DNA from: Candidatus Poribacteria bacterium
GTDB taxonomy: Bacteria > Poribacteria > WGA-4E > WGA-3G
Assembly: GCA_022826805.1 (NCBI GenBank)
Contig: JAJDUH010000079.1
Location: 1 to 64,000 of the forward strand
Direction: 5' to 3'
DNA length: 64,000 nt
Position numbers and translations under genes: made by a program. Position 1 is the first letter of the stretch. Each line of letters starts with the position of its first letter. The notes below the pieces were generated by a model. The model was given only the letters and a program-made list of their open reading frames with translations, was not told where the DNA came from and searched no databases. Positions 16,889-25,393 of the stretch are shown in pieces.

Positions 16889-17276
16889 CAAACACCACAT
16901 CGCTGATTTGATAGTCATGTTAGGTCATATGGATGAGAATGTTCGGAACGCCGCGAAAGCGGAATTGATTGCCATAGGTGGCCCCGCCGTTCCGCAGCTC
17001 ATTGATGTGCTTACTCAGGAATGCTGGTATGTTTCTGGGTATGGTGCTGAGTTCTACACGCACATTGAGGAATCTGCTATCCCTGTTTATATGGAACAGA
17101 TGGCGAATCAGGCTTCAGAGATACTGGCAGCAATTGGGGAAGCCACGGTCCCAGAGTTGACAGCAGAACTCACGAGAGCCGAACGCGAATTTTCGGAGTG
17201 GTTTTATAAGTATTTGCGACCCGAACAGACTGACCGTCTTATCACAATGTTGGCGTACGTTAAGAAAGGAGAATAA
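16881..17276 (+). CDS. HEAT-repeat protein (short)
   Basis: 131 residues without signal peptide. It has HEAT/PBS-lyase-type helical repeats: IADLIVMLGHMDENVRNAAK, AELIAIGGPAVPQLIDVL and EILAAIGEATVPELTAEL. The N-terminal half is clearly related to the next protein. The last 23 residues (WFYKYLRPEQTDRLITMLAY) instead resemble the tail of the preceding membrane protein (YKRLRREQTERLTTLLEQ), so the gene looks like a chimera of its neighbours. HEAT repeats bind proteins, and the operon context suggests a scaffold in cytochrome assembly. Confidence 0.7.
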   Translation: MHSKHHIADLIVMLGHMDENVRNAAKAELIAIGGPAVPQLIDVLTQECWYVSGYGAEFYTHIEESAIPVYMEQMANQASEILAAIGEATVPELTAELTRAEREFSEWFYKYLRPEQTDRLITMLAYVKKGE

Positions 17277-17281
17277 GTGCG

Positions 17282-17890
17282 ATGGACAGCGAACGCGCCA
17301 TAGCTGACTTAATCCACGATTTGTCAGATATGGATGACGATGTCCGCGAGGCTGCGAAAACGGAATTGGTTGCTATCGGTGAACCGGCTATACCACAACT
17401 GGTTGAGGCACTCGCCGAGAATTTGTGGGATGTTTCTGATCAAGCCTCCGATGTCTTAGCAGAAATCGGCGAAGCTGCAGTGCCGGTTCTTATGGATGAA
17501 TTGGCGATAGTGGAACGGTACCATGCCCTCTGCATTAGTGATACGTTAAGCCGCATCGGCGCGCCCGCTATTCCCGCATTGAGTGAAGCTTTACAAGACT
17601 TAGACGAGCAGCTCCGCGAGTATGCTGTCCGCGCCTTCAGCCGTATGGGGGTCGCAGCAATTGAGGCGATACCTGTACTCATTCAGGCTTTAGCCGATCC
17701 AGAAGAAGAGGTCCGAACCTATAGTGCCTACGCACTCGCAAATCTTGGAGGTGCTGCCAAGGACGCTGTACCCGCCCTGATTGAGGCATTGGAGGACGAT
17801 TCTGAGCGCGTTCAACACCATGTGGTGTATGCCTTGGAAAAGATTGACACCCCAGAAGCGAAAGAGGCGCTTATAGCATTGTATCCTTAA
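17282..17890 (+). CDS. HEAT-repeat (PBS lyase-like) protein
   Basis: 202 residues composed of about six HEAT repeats of some 31 residues (for example DMDDDVREAAKTELVAIGEP and DPEEEVRTYSAYALANLGG), each with the ALxxIGxxAxP pattern. No signal peptide or membrane helix. It lies five bases after its short paralogue and ends the ccm operon. The likely role is protein binding; no enzyme motif is visible. No hairpin terminator was seen after it. Confidence 0.8.
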   Translation: MDSERAIADLIHDLSDMDDDVREAAKTELVAIGEPAIPQLVEALAENLWDVSDQASDVLAEIGEAAVPVLMDELAIVERYHALCISDTLSRIGAPAIPALSEALQDLDEQLREYAVRAFSRMGVAAIEAIPVLIQALADPEEEVRTYSAYALANLGGAAKDAVPALIEALEDDSERVQHHVVYALEKIDTPEAKEALIALYP

Positions 17891-17895
17891 AAAAC

Positions 17896-17924
17896 TTGAA
17901 AATTTGAGGCAAATATGGTATAAT
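17896..17924 (+). promoter_or_regulatory. Sigma-70-type promoter for korAB
   Basis: TTGAAA (17896-17901), a spacer of exactly 17 bases and TATAAT (17919-17924). The predicted transcript starts near 17931, leaving a leader of about 185 bases before the first kor gene. Confidence 0.7.
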
Positions 17925-18115
17925 TAAAAAAAGTAGACTATTTTATGTGTGTGAATATTAAGAAAAAGGCGCAAATATTCCAACGTAACTCACAAAGAAT
18001 CAATTTGCTTATTTATCCACCAATCTGGTGTTGTCGGGTTCATCGAACTGTGGCGTGTTTTCGATAGATTGTACGACATCAGAATGGAATATGGAAAAAT
18101 TAGAAGGGAGCCAAG

Positions 18116-19897
18116 ATGGCAAAGTACGATTTTGTAATCGCTGTAGGAGGGGCACCCGGTCAAGGGATTGATACCGTTGGTAAGAGTATGAGCCAAATCT
18201 GTGCTCGGCACGGTCTCCACGTCTATACCTATAGTGCTTACCAGTCCCTCATCCGCGGCGGTCATACCTTCCTCACCGTCAGAATTAGTTCCGAACCAGT
18301 AGCCAACCACGGCGATAAGATAGACATGATCATTGCCCTGGACCGGAACAGTTTAGAAACACACGTTCCACATGTCGCACCCGGTGGCGCAATTATTTAT
18401 AACAGTGATGATGTTAAAGCTGCACCAGAGCGCGATGACATCCAGCTCTGTCCTATCTCTTATAGAGAATTGTCCAACAACACTGATAGAAAAAAGTTAA
18501 TGCTGAATATCTGCATGTTCGGTGTCGCTTTAAAAATGGCTGGGGGAGATTTAGCGGTGCTTGAGGATATCCTCGAGCTTACCTTCCTTAAGCGCAAGGG
18601 GCAGGCAGTCGTAGATGCTAATGTCGCAGTCGCACGTGCAGGTTACGATTATGCAGCAGAACACTTCACCGCCTTTGAAGCACAGTTTATAAAACAGAAA
18701 CCGCTCGCTTTTGTTGATGGTAATTCAGCAATGGCAATGGGTGGCGCAGCCGCAGGTGTCAAATTTTACGCTGCCTATCCGATGAGTCCGTCAACCGGTG
18801 TTCTCCACTGGATGGCTCAGAACGCTCGTAACCTCAATATCATGGTCCGCCAATGTGAGGATGAAATTAGCGTTGTCAATATGATTATCGGAGCGGCACA
18901 CGCTGGGACCCGGGCGATGTGCGCAACATCAGGCGGTGGGTTTGCTCTCATGTCGGAAGCCATCGGCAGCGCAGGTATGATGGAAATTCCTATCGTCGTT
19001 ATTAACGTCCAACGTGGTGGGCCCTCCACAGGTTTGCCTACAAAAACGGAACAAGGCGATCTATGGCAAATTCTCGGTGCCAGCCAAGGCGATTTCCCGA
19101 AAATCGTTGCTGCACCCACAAGCATCATGGACGGCTTTGATACTATTCCTGAGATTTTCAATCTCGCAGATAAATTCCAGTGCCCAGGCATGGTACTCTC
19201 CGATCTCACGCTCTCCATGGGCTTCACAACCTTTGATCCAGAATCTGTCAATTGGCAACCGGAAATTGACCGTGGCTCGCTTATCAGCGGTCCCGTGCAA
19301 CCAGATGGCGAATACCTTCGCTACGAAATTACCGACAGCGGAATTTCACCAAGAGCGATCCCTGGCACACCCGGTCACGTTCACGTTGTTGCTACCGATG
19401 ATCACGATGAAGACGGTACTTTAATTAGTGATGAGTTCACGAATCCTCACAAGCGGCGCGACATTATGGAGAAGCGGCAACGGAAGATGGATGGTATTCT
19501 TGAATTGCTCCCGCCTCCGACGCTCGAAGGACCAGAAGATGCTCAAGTTACGCTCATCGGATGGGGTTCCACACACAGTGTGATTGGGGAAGCTGCGGCA
19601 CAACTAACAGAAGCCGGCATTCCCACCAACCATATCCATTTCAAATGGCTCTATCCGATGGACGAAGATGCGATCAACGAAGTACTCGCAAAATCGGCGC
19701 ACTCCATCGTCGTTGAGTGTAACTATACCGGTCAATTCGCGCGATTCCTGCGTGGTGAAACCGGCTTTACAGCCGACGGACATATCCGCAAATACGATGG
19801 CGAACCTTTTATGCCACACCACATTGCTGACGGAGCCCGTGAACTCTTAACAAGTAAGACAGACCTTTATGTTCCCTATCAGGAAATTGTTGTGTAA
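18116..19897 (+). CDS. korA: 2-oxoacid:ferredoxin oxidoreductase, fused gamma-alpha subunit
   Basis: 593 residues. The N-terminal gamma domain (about 1-185) begins FVIAVGGAPGQGIDTVGK and contains YQSLIRGGHTFLTVRIS. The alpha domain (about 200-593) has FVDGNSAMAMGGAAAGVKF and VVINVQRGGPSTGLPTKTEQ. This gamma-alpha fusion is typical of KorA/OorA-type enzymes that oxidise 2-oxoglutarate or related 2-oxoacids, reducing ferredoxin. With KorB downstream it forms the complete two-subunit enzyme. The substrate is not decided by sequence; 2-oxoglutarate is the usual one. The start has GGGAG six bases upstream. Confidence 0.9.
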   Translation: MAKYDFVIAVGGAPGQGIDTVGKSMSQICARHGLHVYTYSAYQSLIRGGHTFLTVRISSEPVANHGDKIDMIIALDRNSLETHVPHVAPGGAIIYNSDDVKAAPERDDIQLCPISYRELSNNTDRKKLMLNICMFGVALKMAGGDLAVLEDILELTFLKRKGQAVVDANVAVARAGYDYAAEHFTAFEAQFIKQKPLAFVDGNSAMAMGGAAAGVKFYAAYPMSPSTGVLHWMAQNARNLNIMVRQCEDEISVVNMIIGAAHAGTRAMCATSGGGFALMSEAIGSAGMMEIPIVVINVQRGGPSTGLPTKTEQGDLWQILGASQGDFPKIVAAPTSIMDGFDTIPEIFNLADKFQCPGMVLSDLTLSMGFTTFDPESVNWQPEIDRGSLISGPVQPDGEYLRYEITDSGISPRAIPGTPGHVHVVATDDHDEDGTLISDEFTNPHKRRDIMEKRQRKMDGILELLPPPTLEGPEDAQVTLIGWGSTHSVIGEAAAQLTEAGIPTNHIHFKWLYPMDEDAINEVLAKSAHSIVVECNYTGQFARFLRGETGFTADGHIRKYDGEPFMPHHIADGARELLTSKTDLYVPYQEIVV

Positions 19898-19915
19898 TAA
19901 AGGAGGATGAATCAG

Positions 19916-20806
19916 ATGGCGAGACGAGAAAGACCAATTAAAGGGGCACCCACCGCGAGAGACTTCCAAGGGGATGTAAACCCTGATTGGTGCCCAGGTT
20001 GTGGTGACTATGGCGTGCTTCGTGCCCTTCAAACTGCTTACGCGAAGTCTGGACGCGGCAATCATGAACACATGACGGTTAGCGGAATCGGCTGCTCCTC
20101 TAACCTCCCCGGCTATGTCAAAACTTATGGAATGCACACCCTCCACGGACGATCCTTGGCAGTCGCGACTGGTGCTAAACTTGCGAATCACCACATGAAC
20201 GTGGTTGTAACCGGCGGTGATGGAGACGGATATGGCATTGGTGGAAACCATTTTGTCCACACAATGCGAAAAAATATCGATCTCCTCTATATCGTCATGA
20301 ATAACCAAATTTATGGGCTAACTATTGGGCAGGCTTCACCGACGAGTATGCTCGGGATGGAGACCAAAAGTACACCGTTTGGCAACATAGAGGCGCCACT
20401 CAACCCAATTGCTATGGCGATTGTCTCAGGTGCAACCTATGTCGCCAGAGGTTTCAGTGGTGATCAGAAGCAGCTGACAGAACTGATGTACGACGGCATG
20501 CAACACCGCGGGTTTGCTCTCATTGATGTGTTCAGTCCCTGTATTACGTTTAATAAGGATAACACATACGACTTCTTCAAACCGCGAGTCAAGGCTCTCG
20601 AAAATCACGATCCGACCGACAAGGCGGCTGCGCTTGAACAAGCCGTCAAGTGGGGAGATGAAATTCCGATCGGGTTGTTCTATCAAGATACCAGTCGTCC
20701 AGCTTTGGATGAGATGGAACCCGTTTTAGAAAACGGTCCCATGGCGCATCAATCCCTCGGTATTACCCAGGAACAGGGTGATGCCATCATCCGGCGTATG
20801 ATGTAA
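19916..20806 (+). CDS. korB: 2-oxoacid:ferredoxin oxidoreductase, beta subunit
   Basis: 296 residues. It has the thiamine-diphosphate site GGDGDGYGIGGNHFVH with MNNQIYGLTIGQ, and an N-terminal cysteine cluster WCPGCGDYG that helps bind the [4Fe-4S] cluster. ATG at 19916 is chosen because AGGAGG stands nine bases before it. The earlier in-frame ATG at 19907 directly touches that AGGAGG and could not use it. The gene follows the gamma-alpha gene closely, so both are cotranscribed. A terminator-like hairpin follows at 20899. Confidence 0.92.
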   Translation: MARRERPIKGAPTARDFQGDVNPDWCPGCGDYGVLRALQTAYAKSGRGNHEHMTVSGIGCSSNLPGYVKTYGMHTLHGRSLAVATGAKLANHHMNVVVTGGDGDGYGIGGNHFVHTMRKNIDLLYIVMNNQIYGLTIGQASPTSMLGMETKSTPFGNIEAPLNPIAMAIVSGATYVARGFSGDQKQLTELMYDGMQHRGFALIDVFSPCITFNKDNTYDFFKPRVKALENHDPTDKAAALEQAVKWGDEIPIGLFYQDTSRPALDEMEPVLENGPMAHQSLGITQEQGDAIIRRMM

Positions 20807-20898
20807 AGACGCGTGTGGTATCGGTAGGTTGTTGTGCACCCTACTTTTTATTTTTAATACGCTCCATCCCAGTAAAAGATGGAAACCTTAGGCATATA

Positions 20899-20931
20899 GG
20901 GCGGGTCGGTGTCCCGCCCAATGTCTTTTTT
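20899..20931 (+). terminator. Hairpin followed by T-run after korB
   Basis: GGGCGGG (20899-20905), a 7-base loop, CCCGCCC (20913-20919), then AATGTCTTTTTT. The GC-rich stem and T-run fit a rho-independent terminator. The stem's left part belongs to a dispersed repeat (GCATATAGGGCGGG, also at 10727). Confidence 0.6.
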
Positions 20932-20955
20932 CTTCATTACGGAATCGTTCACACC

Positions 20956-21666
20956 ATGCGTATCCGTGCTTCCCAGCTCACAAAGGACTTTGGACACCGC
21001 TCAATTGTCAAAAACGCTTCGCTTTCGGTTCATCCCGGAGAGGTGGTTACGATTTTCGGTCCCAACGGTGCGGGGAAAACGACCCTCATCAAAATTCTCG
21101 CCACACTCCTCCGGCCGACATCAGGGGAACTTGAGATTGAAGACACAGATGCAATTGCGGATGCCTCGCGCGTGCGAAAGACGTTGGGTGTTGTGATTCA
21201 TGAACATCTGGCTTACCCGATCTTCAGTCCTTATGAAAATCTCAAGTTTTTCGGACAGATGTACGGGGTCAAAGAATTTGAACATCGCGCAACAACGCTT
21301 CTCGCAGAAGTCGGTCTGCAGCGTTTTATTCATGAACCTCTGCATATTTTCTCTCGTGGCATGACGCAGCGCTTTATGATCGCCAGAGCCCTTCTCCATG
21401 CCCCCTCGGTGTTGCTACTCGATGAACCCTTCTCCGGGTTAGATGCTTCTGCTAAGCAGTTCGTCTTGGAACGCATTACGCAGGAACGCCAAACAGGAAC
21501 AGGCATTGTCGTTACGACACACAACACGGAACTGGGCTATCTCGTGGGCACAAGGTTTTTCTTTATGATGGATGGAGAATTGGAAGAGGTCGCACAGAAA
21601 GATGAGATCACAGCGGAAACGCTTCTGCTCACGTATGAGGAACGGTTGGTCGGCAAACCGATCTAA
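20956..21666 (+). CDS. ccmA: Heme exporter ATP-binding protein CcmA
   Basis: About 236 residues from the ATG at 20956; an in-frame GTG at 20815 would add a leader that reads through the hairpin terminator and is rejected. Walker A is GPNGAGKT (35-42), the signature segment FSRGMTQRF, and Walker B LLLDEPFSGLD. The next gene is ccmB, so this is the ATPase of the CcmAB complex that drives release of holo-CcmE. CcmA is usually 200-220 residues, so this one is slightly long. The ccm genes are split into two places, with korAB between them. Confidence 0.82.
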   Translation: MRIRASQLTKDFGHRSIVKNASLSVHPGEVVTIFGPNGAGKTTLIKILATLLRPTSGELEIEDTDAIADASRVRKTLGVVIHEHLAYPIFSPYENLKFFGQMYGVKEFEHRATTLLAEVGLQRFIHEPLHIFSRGMTQRFMIARALLHAPSVLLLDEPFSGLDASAKQFVLERITQERQTGTGIVVTTHNTELGYLVGTRFFFMMDGELEEVAQKDEITAETLLLTYEERLVGKPI

Positions 21667-21703
21667 AGCAGCTGTAGATAGACACTTTTAAGTCGAGACA
21701 AAC

Positions 21704-22396
21704 ATGAAGCCGTTCCGTCAAATTGGCGCGTTAATTCGCAAAGACCTTGGACTCCAATTCCGTTCAAAAGAGACACTGGCATTAATTTTCGTCTTTAGTG
21801 TTCTCGTTGTTCTTATCTTCGCTTTTGCGTTTGGTCCGATTTTCCCTGAAAGGGTAGAACGTGGTAAATTAACAGCAAGTGTCCTCTGGGCAGCGTTCGT
21901 TTTTGCAGGAATCATCACCTTAAATCGTTCATTCACAATAGAACGCACACACGCTGCTTTGCAGGGTATTCGGCTTACCGGGGTCGATGCTGGAAACCTC
22001 TACCTCTCTAAAGTTGTCAGTACCGTTATTTTTCTGTTTTTCTTGGAAATTGTCATAACTCCCATTGCACTTCAATTCTTAGATTTACTTGACGTGGTAA
22101 CGGTAGGTATATTACTGAAATTGTTCGGCGTACTGAGTATCGGTACACTTGGCTTTTGCGCTGTTGGTGTGCTGTTAGCTGGTATGTCTACAAGTGCAAA
22201 TGGTGGTGAAAGTCTTCTCTCTGTTATCCTACTCCCCCTTGTTGTCCCGATTATTATGGGTGGTGCGAAATGTACTGTCTCACTTTTGGTAACCGGTGGA
22301 TTGGAAAACAGATTTTGGCTGAAGCTGCTCATCGGCTACAGTTTAGTTTTTCTGGCATCTGCGTACCTACTCGCGGAGGCTGTTATTGAGGAATAG
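21704..22396 (+). CDS. ccmB: Heme exporter membrane protein CcmB
   Basis: 230 residues with six predicted membrane helices (for example TLALIFVFSVLVVLIFAFAF and VIFLFFLEIVITPIALQF). It includes the CcmB-type segment ANGGESLLSVILLPLVVPII and an N-terminal KDLGLQFRSKET that matches the family. It pairs with CcmA 38 bases upstream. No ccmC gene follows; the next gene is enolase. Confidence 0.85.
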   Translation: MKPFRQIGALIRKDLGLQFRSKETLALIFVFSVLVVLIFAFAFGPIFPERVERGKLTASVLWAAFVFAGIITLNRSFTIERTHAALQGIRLTGVDAGNLYLSKVVSTVIFLFFLEIVITPIALQFLDLLDVVTVGILLKLFGVLSIGTLGFCAVGVLLAGMSTSANGGESLLSVILLPLVVPIIMGGAKCTVSLLVTGGLENRFWLKLLIGYSLVFLASAYLLAEAVIEE

Positions 22397-22446
22397 TGCC
22401 AGTCACATTGGCTAACACATGGTGACTTGTAAAAAAGGAGAAAGAG

Positions 22447-23748
22447 TTGTCAGAAATTATCCATATCCATGCACGCGAGATATTAGACTCGCGTGGTAAC
22501 CCGACAGTTGAAGTTGACGTTGATTTAGCATCAGGGGCATTCGGGCGCGCCGCTGTCCCCTCTGGTGCCTCTACAGGTGAGCACGAAGCGGTTGAACTAC
22601 GCGATCAGGATGCCGACCGTTATTTGGGAAAGGGTGTTCAGAAGGCTGTTGAGAACGTTAATACAACTATCGCTGATGCCCTTTTGGGGGAAGACGCCTT
22701 CGCGCAAAGCGATATTGATACCGCTATGCGTGAACTTGATGGCACGGAAAACAAAAGTCGTCTCGGTGCGAACGCGATTTTAGGCGTCTCTTTGGCTGTC
22801 GCTAAAGCTGCTGCTACTGAAATCGCGCAGCCGCTCTATCGCTACATCGGTGGAACAAACGCAAAAGAGCTGCCCTTACCGATGATGAATATTCTAAACG
22901 GTGGCTCTCACGCTGATAACAATGTTGACATCCAAGAATTTATGGTGATGCCAGCGGGGGCAACGAGTTTTGCCGAAGCACTCCGCATGGGTGCTGAGAT
23001 CTTTCATAGTCTCAAAACAGTTTTACAGGAGCGGAATTGCAACACCGCTGTCGGCGATGAAGGCGGATTCGCACCCGATTTGGGGTCTAATGAGGAAGCG
23101 ATCGCTGTGATTATCGAAGCCATTGAACGCGCACGTTACGCTCCCGGTGATGATGTCCTTTTGGCATTGGATGCCGCCTCCAGTGAATTTTATGATCGGA
23201 ACACTGGCACCTACGAGTTAAAAGCAGAGGCGCAATCAACGAAATCGCCCGCAGAGATGGTTGCCTTTTACGCCGATCTCTGTGGGAAATACCCGATTGT
23301 CTCTATTGAAGATGGTATGGACGAAAACGACTGGGAAGGTTGGAAACACTTAACCGAGGTGATCGGCGATAAAGTTCAGCTCGTCGGCGATGATCTTTTT
23401 GTCACCAATACTACGCGTTTACAACAGGGAATTGATGGACAGATCGGTAACTCTATCCTAATCAAAGTTAATCAGATTGGTACTTTAACGGAAACACTTG
23501 ATGCTATTGAGCTTGCCCGACGCTTCAACTACACGGCTGTCGTTTCACACAGGTCGGGTGAAACAGAGGATACCACTATTTCTGACCTTGTTGTTGCAAC
23601 GAACGCTGGACAGATAAAGACGGGTTCGCTCTCTCGCACTGATCGGGTCTGCAAATATAACCAACTCCTTCGGATTGAGGAAGAATTGGCGGAAAGTGCT
23701 ATATTTGCTGGCAGAAAGGTCTTCTATAATTTGGCGGATTTCCGTTAG
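22447..23748 (+). CDS. eno: Enolase (phosphopyruvate hydratase)
   Basis: 433 residues, the standard length. Converts 2-phosphoglycerate to phosphoenolpyruvate in the cytoplasm. Key segments: AREILDSRGNPTVEVDV, GASTGEHEAVELRD, GDEGGFAPDLGSNEEA, SIEDGMDENDW, KVNQIGTLTET with the catalytic Lys, and SHRSGETEDTTISDL. The start is TTG with AAGGAGA a few bases upstream. Repeats, not a clear terminator, follow the gene. Confidence 0.97.
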   Translation: MSEIIHIHAREILDSRGNPTVEVDVDLASGAFGRAAVPSGASTGEHEAVELRDQDADRYLGKGVQKAVENVNTTIADALLGEDAFAQSDIDTAMRELDGTENKSRLGANAILGVSLAVAKAAATEIAQPLYRYIGGTNAKELPLPMMNILNGGSHADNNVDIQEFMVMPAGATSFAEALRMGAEIFHSLKTVLQERNCNTAVGDEGGFAPDLGSNEEAIAVIIEAIERARYAPGDDVLLALDAASSEFYDRNTGTYELKAEAQSTKSPAEMVAFYADLCGKYPIVSIEDGMDENDWEGWKHLTEVIGDKVQLVGDDLFVTNTTRLQQGIDGQIGNSILIKVNQIGTLTETLDAIELARRFNYTAVVSHRSGETEDTTISDLVVATNAGQIKTGSLSRTDRVCKYNQLLRIEEELAESAIFAGRKVFYNLADFR

Positions 23749-23781
23749 AACTCTGTAAGCGTCATCAGGGCGTTCACTTCG

Positions 23782-23903
23782 CTCACTTTCAGTTGTCAGT
23801 CTTCAGTGAGCATGGAAACTTGTATACTTTTTGTATTTCCATTGCCGCTTTTTTGAAAACTGAAAGGTTTGCGTAGCCGGTGAATGCCCTAAGGCATTCA
23901 TAC
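23782..23903 (+). repeat. Intergenic palindromic repeats after eno
   Basis: Two structures: CTTTCAGTT (23786-23794) pairs with AACTGAAAG (23858-23866), enclosing heptad-like TCAGTTG/TCAGT units; and a tight hairpin GAATGCC-CTAA-GGCATTC (23882-23899) flanked by CGGT and ACCG. They fill most of the 203-base gap before the FtsB-like gene and may act as a terminator or REP-like element. Confidence 0.55.
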
Positions 23904-23951
23904 CGTTGATTCACCGTGCTGGTAACCGACAACTATTAAAAGGTATATCCT

Positions 23952-24239
23952 ATGGGCATTGTGCGTCTAATCCTATTTGTAATTGCGATCGGTTTGCTCT
24001 TGGTCAGTGTCAGGCAATTCATGAACGGTTACAGCGACTGGCAACGGGCGCAAATTGCCGAGGAAGCCTACCGTGCTGAGATACGAAAATTGGAAGTCGA
24101 ACGAGATCAGCTTCAACAGCGCGTCGAAATGCTAAAGAGTGATACACTCACAAAGGAAAGGCTTGCCAGAAAGCGACTCGGCTACGTTAAACCTGGCGAA
24201 CTCAAGTTTAAAGTCGTCAAACCTGATGTAGTTGAATGA
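23952..24239 (+). CDS. FtsB/DivIC family septum formation protein
   Basis: 95 residues: one membrane helix (about 4-22), a coiled coil (about 40-68, KLEVERDQLQQRVEMLKSD) and the family end motif ERLARKRLGYVKPGE. FtsB/DivIC proteins bridge FtsL and FtsQ in the divisome. A position after eno is the usual location of FtsB in many bacteria, which strengthens the call. Confidence 0.85.
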   Translation: MGIVRLILFVIAIGLLLVSVRQFMNGYSDWQRAQIAEEAYRAEIRKLEVERDQLQQRVEMLKSDTLTKERLARKRLGYVKPGELKFKVVKPDVVE

Positions 24240-24352
24240 TTTTGCTTTGTTTTAAGTTAAAAACCGTATCAAGTCAAAAGAAATATAGTATTTTTACGCG
24301 ACGTGTATTATAATGAAGCCAGAACTCTGTCCTTAATGAGGAGATTGCTATT

Positions 24353-25363
24353 TTGGATAAGAAACAGATCCCATCTGATACCTCAGAATCAGGAGGCGCT
24401 GTCGAAACGGACACGGAAGTGAACAATTCCTCAGCACCCATCCGTACTGCTCCCACGGCTGATCGCGTAAATTCGGGCTATACTTCCCTCCACGATGCAG
24501 CGCGAGACAATGCTTGTGAAGCTGCAGAGATATTGCTAAAAAATGGTGTTGATGTTAACGCAAACGATCCATACGGGTATCCTCCACTGCATTGGGCAGC
24601 ATGGCACAATGCCCATGAAGCTGCGGCTGTATTGCTAAAGAATGGTGCTAATGTTAACGCACAAGATTATAGAGATTTCAGCCCTTTACACTGGGCGGCC
24701 TGGAACAATGCACATGAAACAGCGATAGTGCTATTAAAGAACGGTGCTAATGTTGATACACAAAACGAAGAAGGTGATACACCCTTGCACTGGGCAGCAT
24801 GGCGCAATGTTTATGAAGCAGAGGCACTATCACTGGAAGATCGTACGGGGGTCAATCCAAGGGAAAAGTCTGGCTTTACCCTCTTACATTGGGCAGCATG
24901 GCGTAACGCTTATAAAATGGCACTCGTGCTAATAGAAAACGGTGCCACTATTAATGTTCAGAATCATAAAGGTTATACGCCCTTGCATATCGCAGCTGAG
25001 GATAACGCACATGAGGTGGCGATCGCGTTGATAGATCACGGTGCTGAGGTTAACGCAACCGATAAAAGTGGTAATACCCCTCTCCATGTTGCGGCATCTC
25101 ACAATTCGCATGAGACAGCGAAATTTCTCATAAGGGACGGTGCCAATATAAACGCCGTGGGTGAAAACGGTTATACTCCTTTACACATCGCTGCGCGAGA
25201 CAATGCACGTCAGACAGTGGTGGTGTTGTTAGAGAATCGAGCGAATCTCAATGCAGCGGACAAAGATGGTCATAGTCCGTTGCACCTTGCTGAACAGACA
25301 GAAGCACTTGAGGCGATCAAAATGCTAAGTGTTCACCGAAGCAGAAGGCGATGGTTATGGTGA
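24353..25363 (+). CDS. Ankyrin-repeat protein
   Basis: 336 residues with nine ankyrin repeats of 33 residues (about 42-330), many reading PLHWAAWxNAHEAAxVLLKNGANVN. A short hydrophilic N-terminus precedes them and there is no signal peptide or membrane segment. The start is TTG at 24353 with GAGGAG upstream. A TATAAT at 24309-24314 lies upstream but no good -35 matches it. Ankyrin proteins are enriched in sponge symbionts, where some alter phagocytosis by host-like cells; for this protein, lacking a recognisable export signal, that is only a possibility. Confidence 0.88.
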   Translation: MDKKQIPSDTSESGGAVETDTEVNNSSAPIRTAPTADRVNSGYTSLHDAARDNACEAAEILLKNGVDVNANDPYGYPPLHWAAWHNAHEAAAVLLKNGANVNAQDYRDFSPLHWAAWNNAHETAIVLLKNGANVDTQNEEGDTPLHWAAWRNVYEAEALSLEDRTGVNPREKSGFTLLHWAAWRNAYKMALVLIENGATINVQNHKGYTPLHIAAEDNAHEVAIALIDHGAEVNATDKSGNTPLHVAASHNSHETAKFLIRDGANINAVGENGYTPLHIAARDNARQTVVVLLENRANLNAADKDGHSPLHLAEQTEALEAIKMLSVHRSRRRWLW

Positions 25364-25393
25364 TTGTTCATCAAAGGCTTTAGCGGGGAGCCA

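Noticed and set aside
20815..20955. N-terminal extension of CcmA from a GTG at 20815
   Set aside because: It would translate a terminator-like hairpin; the CcmA family starts at 20956.
24309..24314. TATAAT as promoter of the ankyrin gene
   Set aside because: No -35 box or extended -10 at acceptable spacing; left only as a note.
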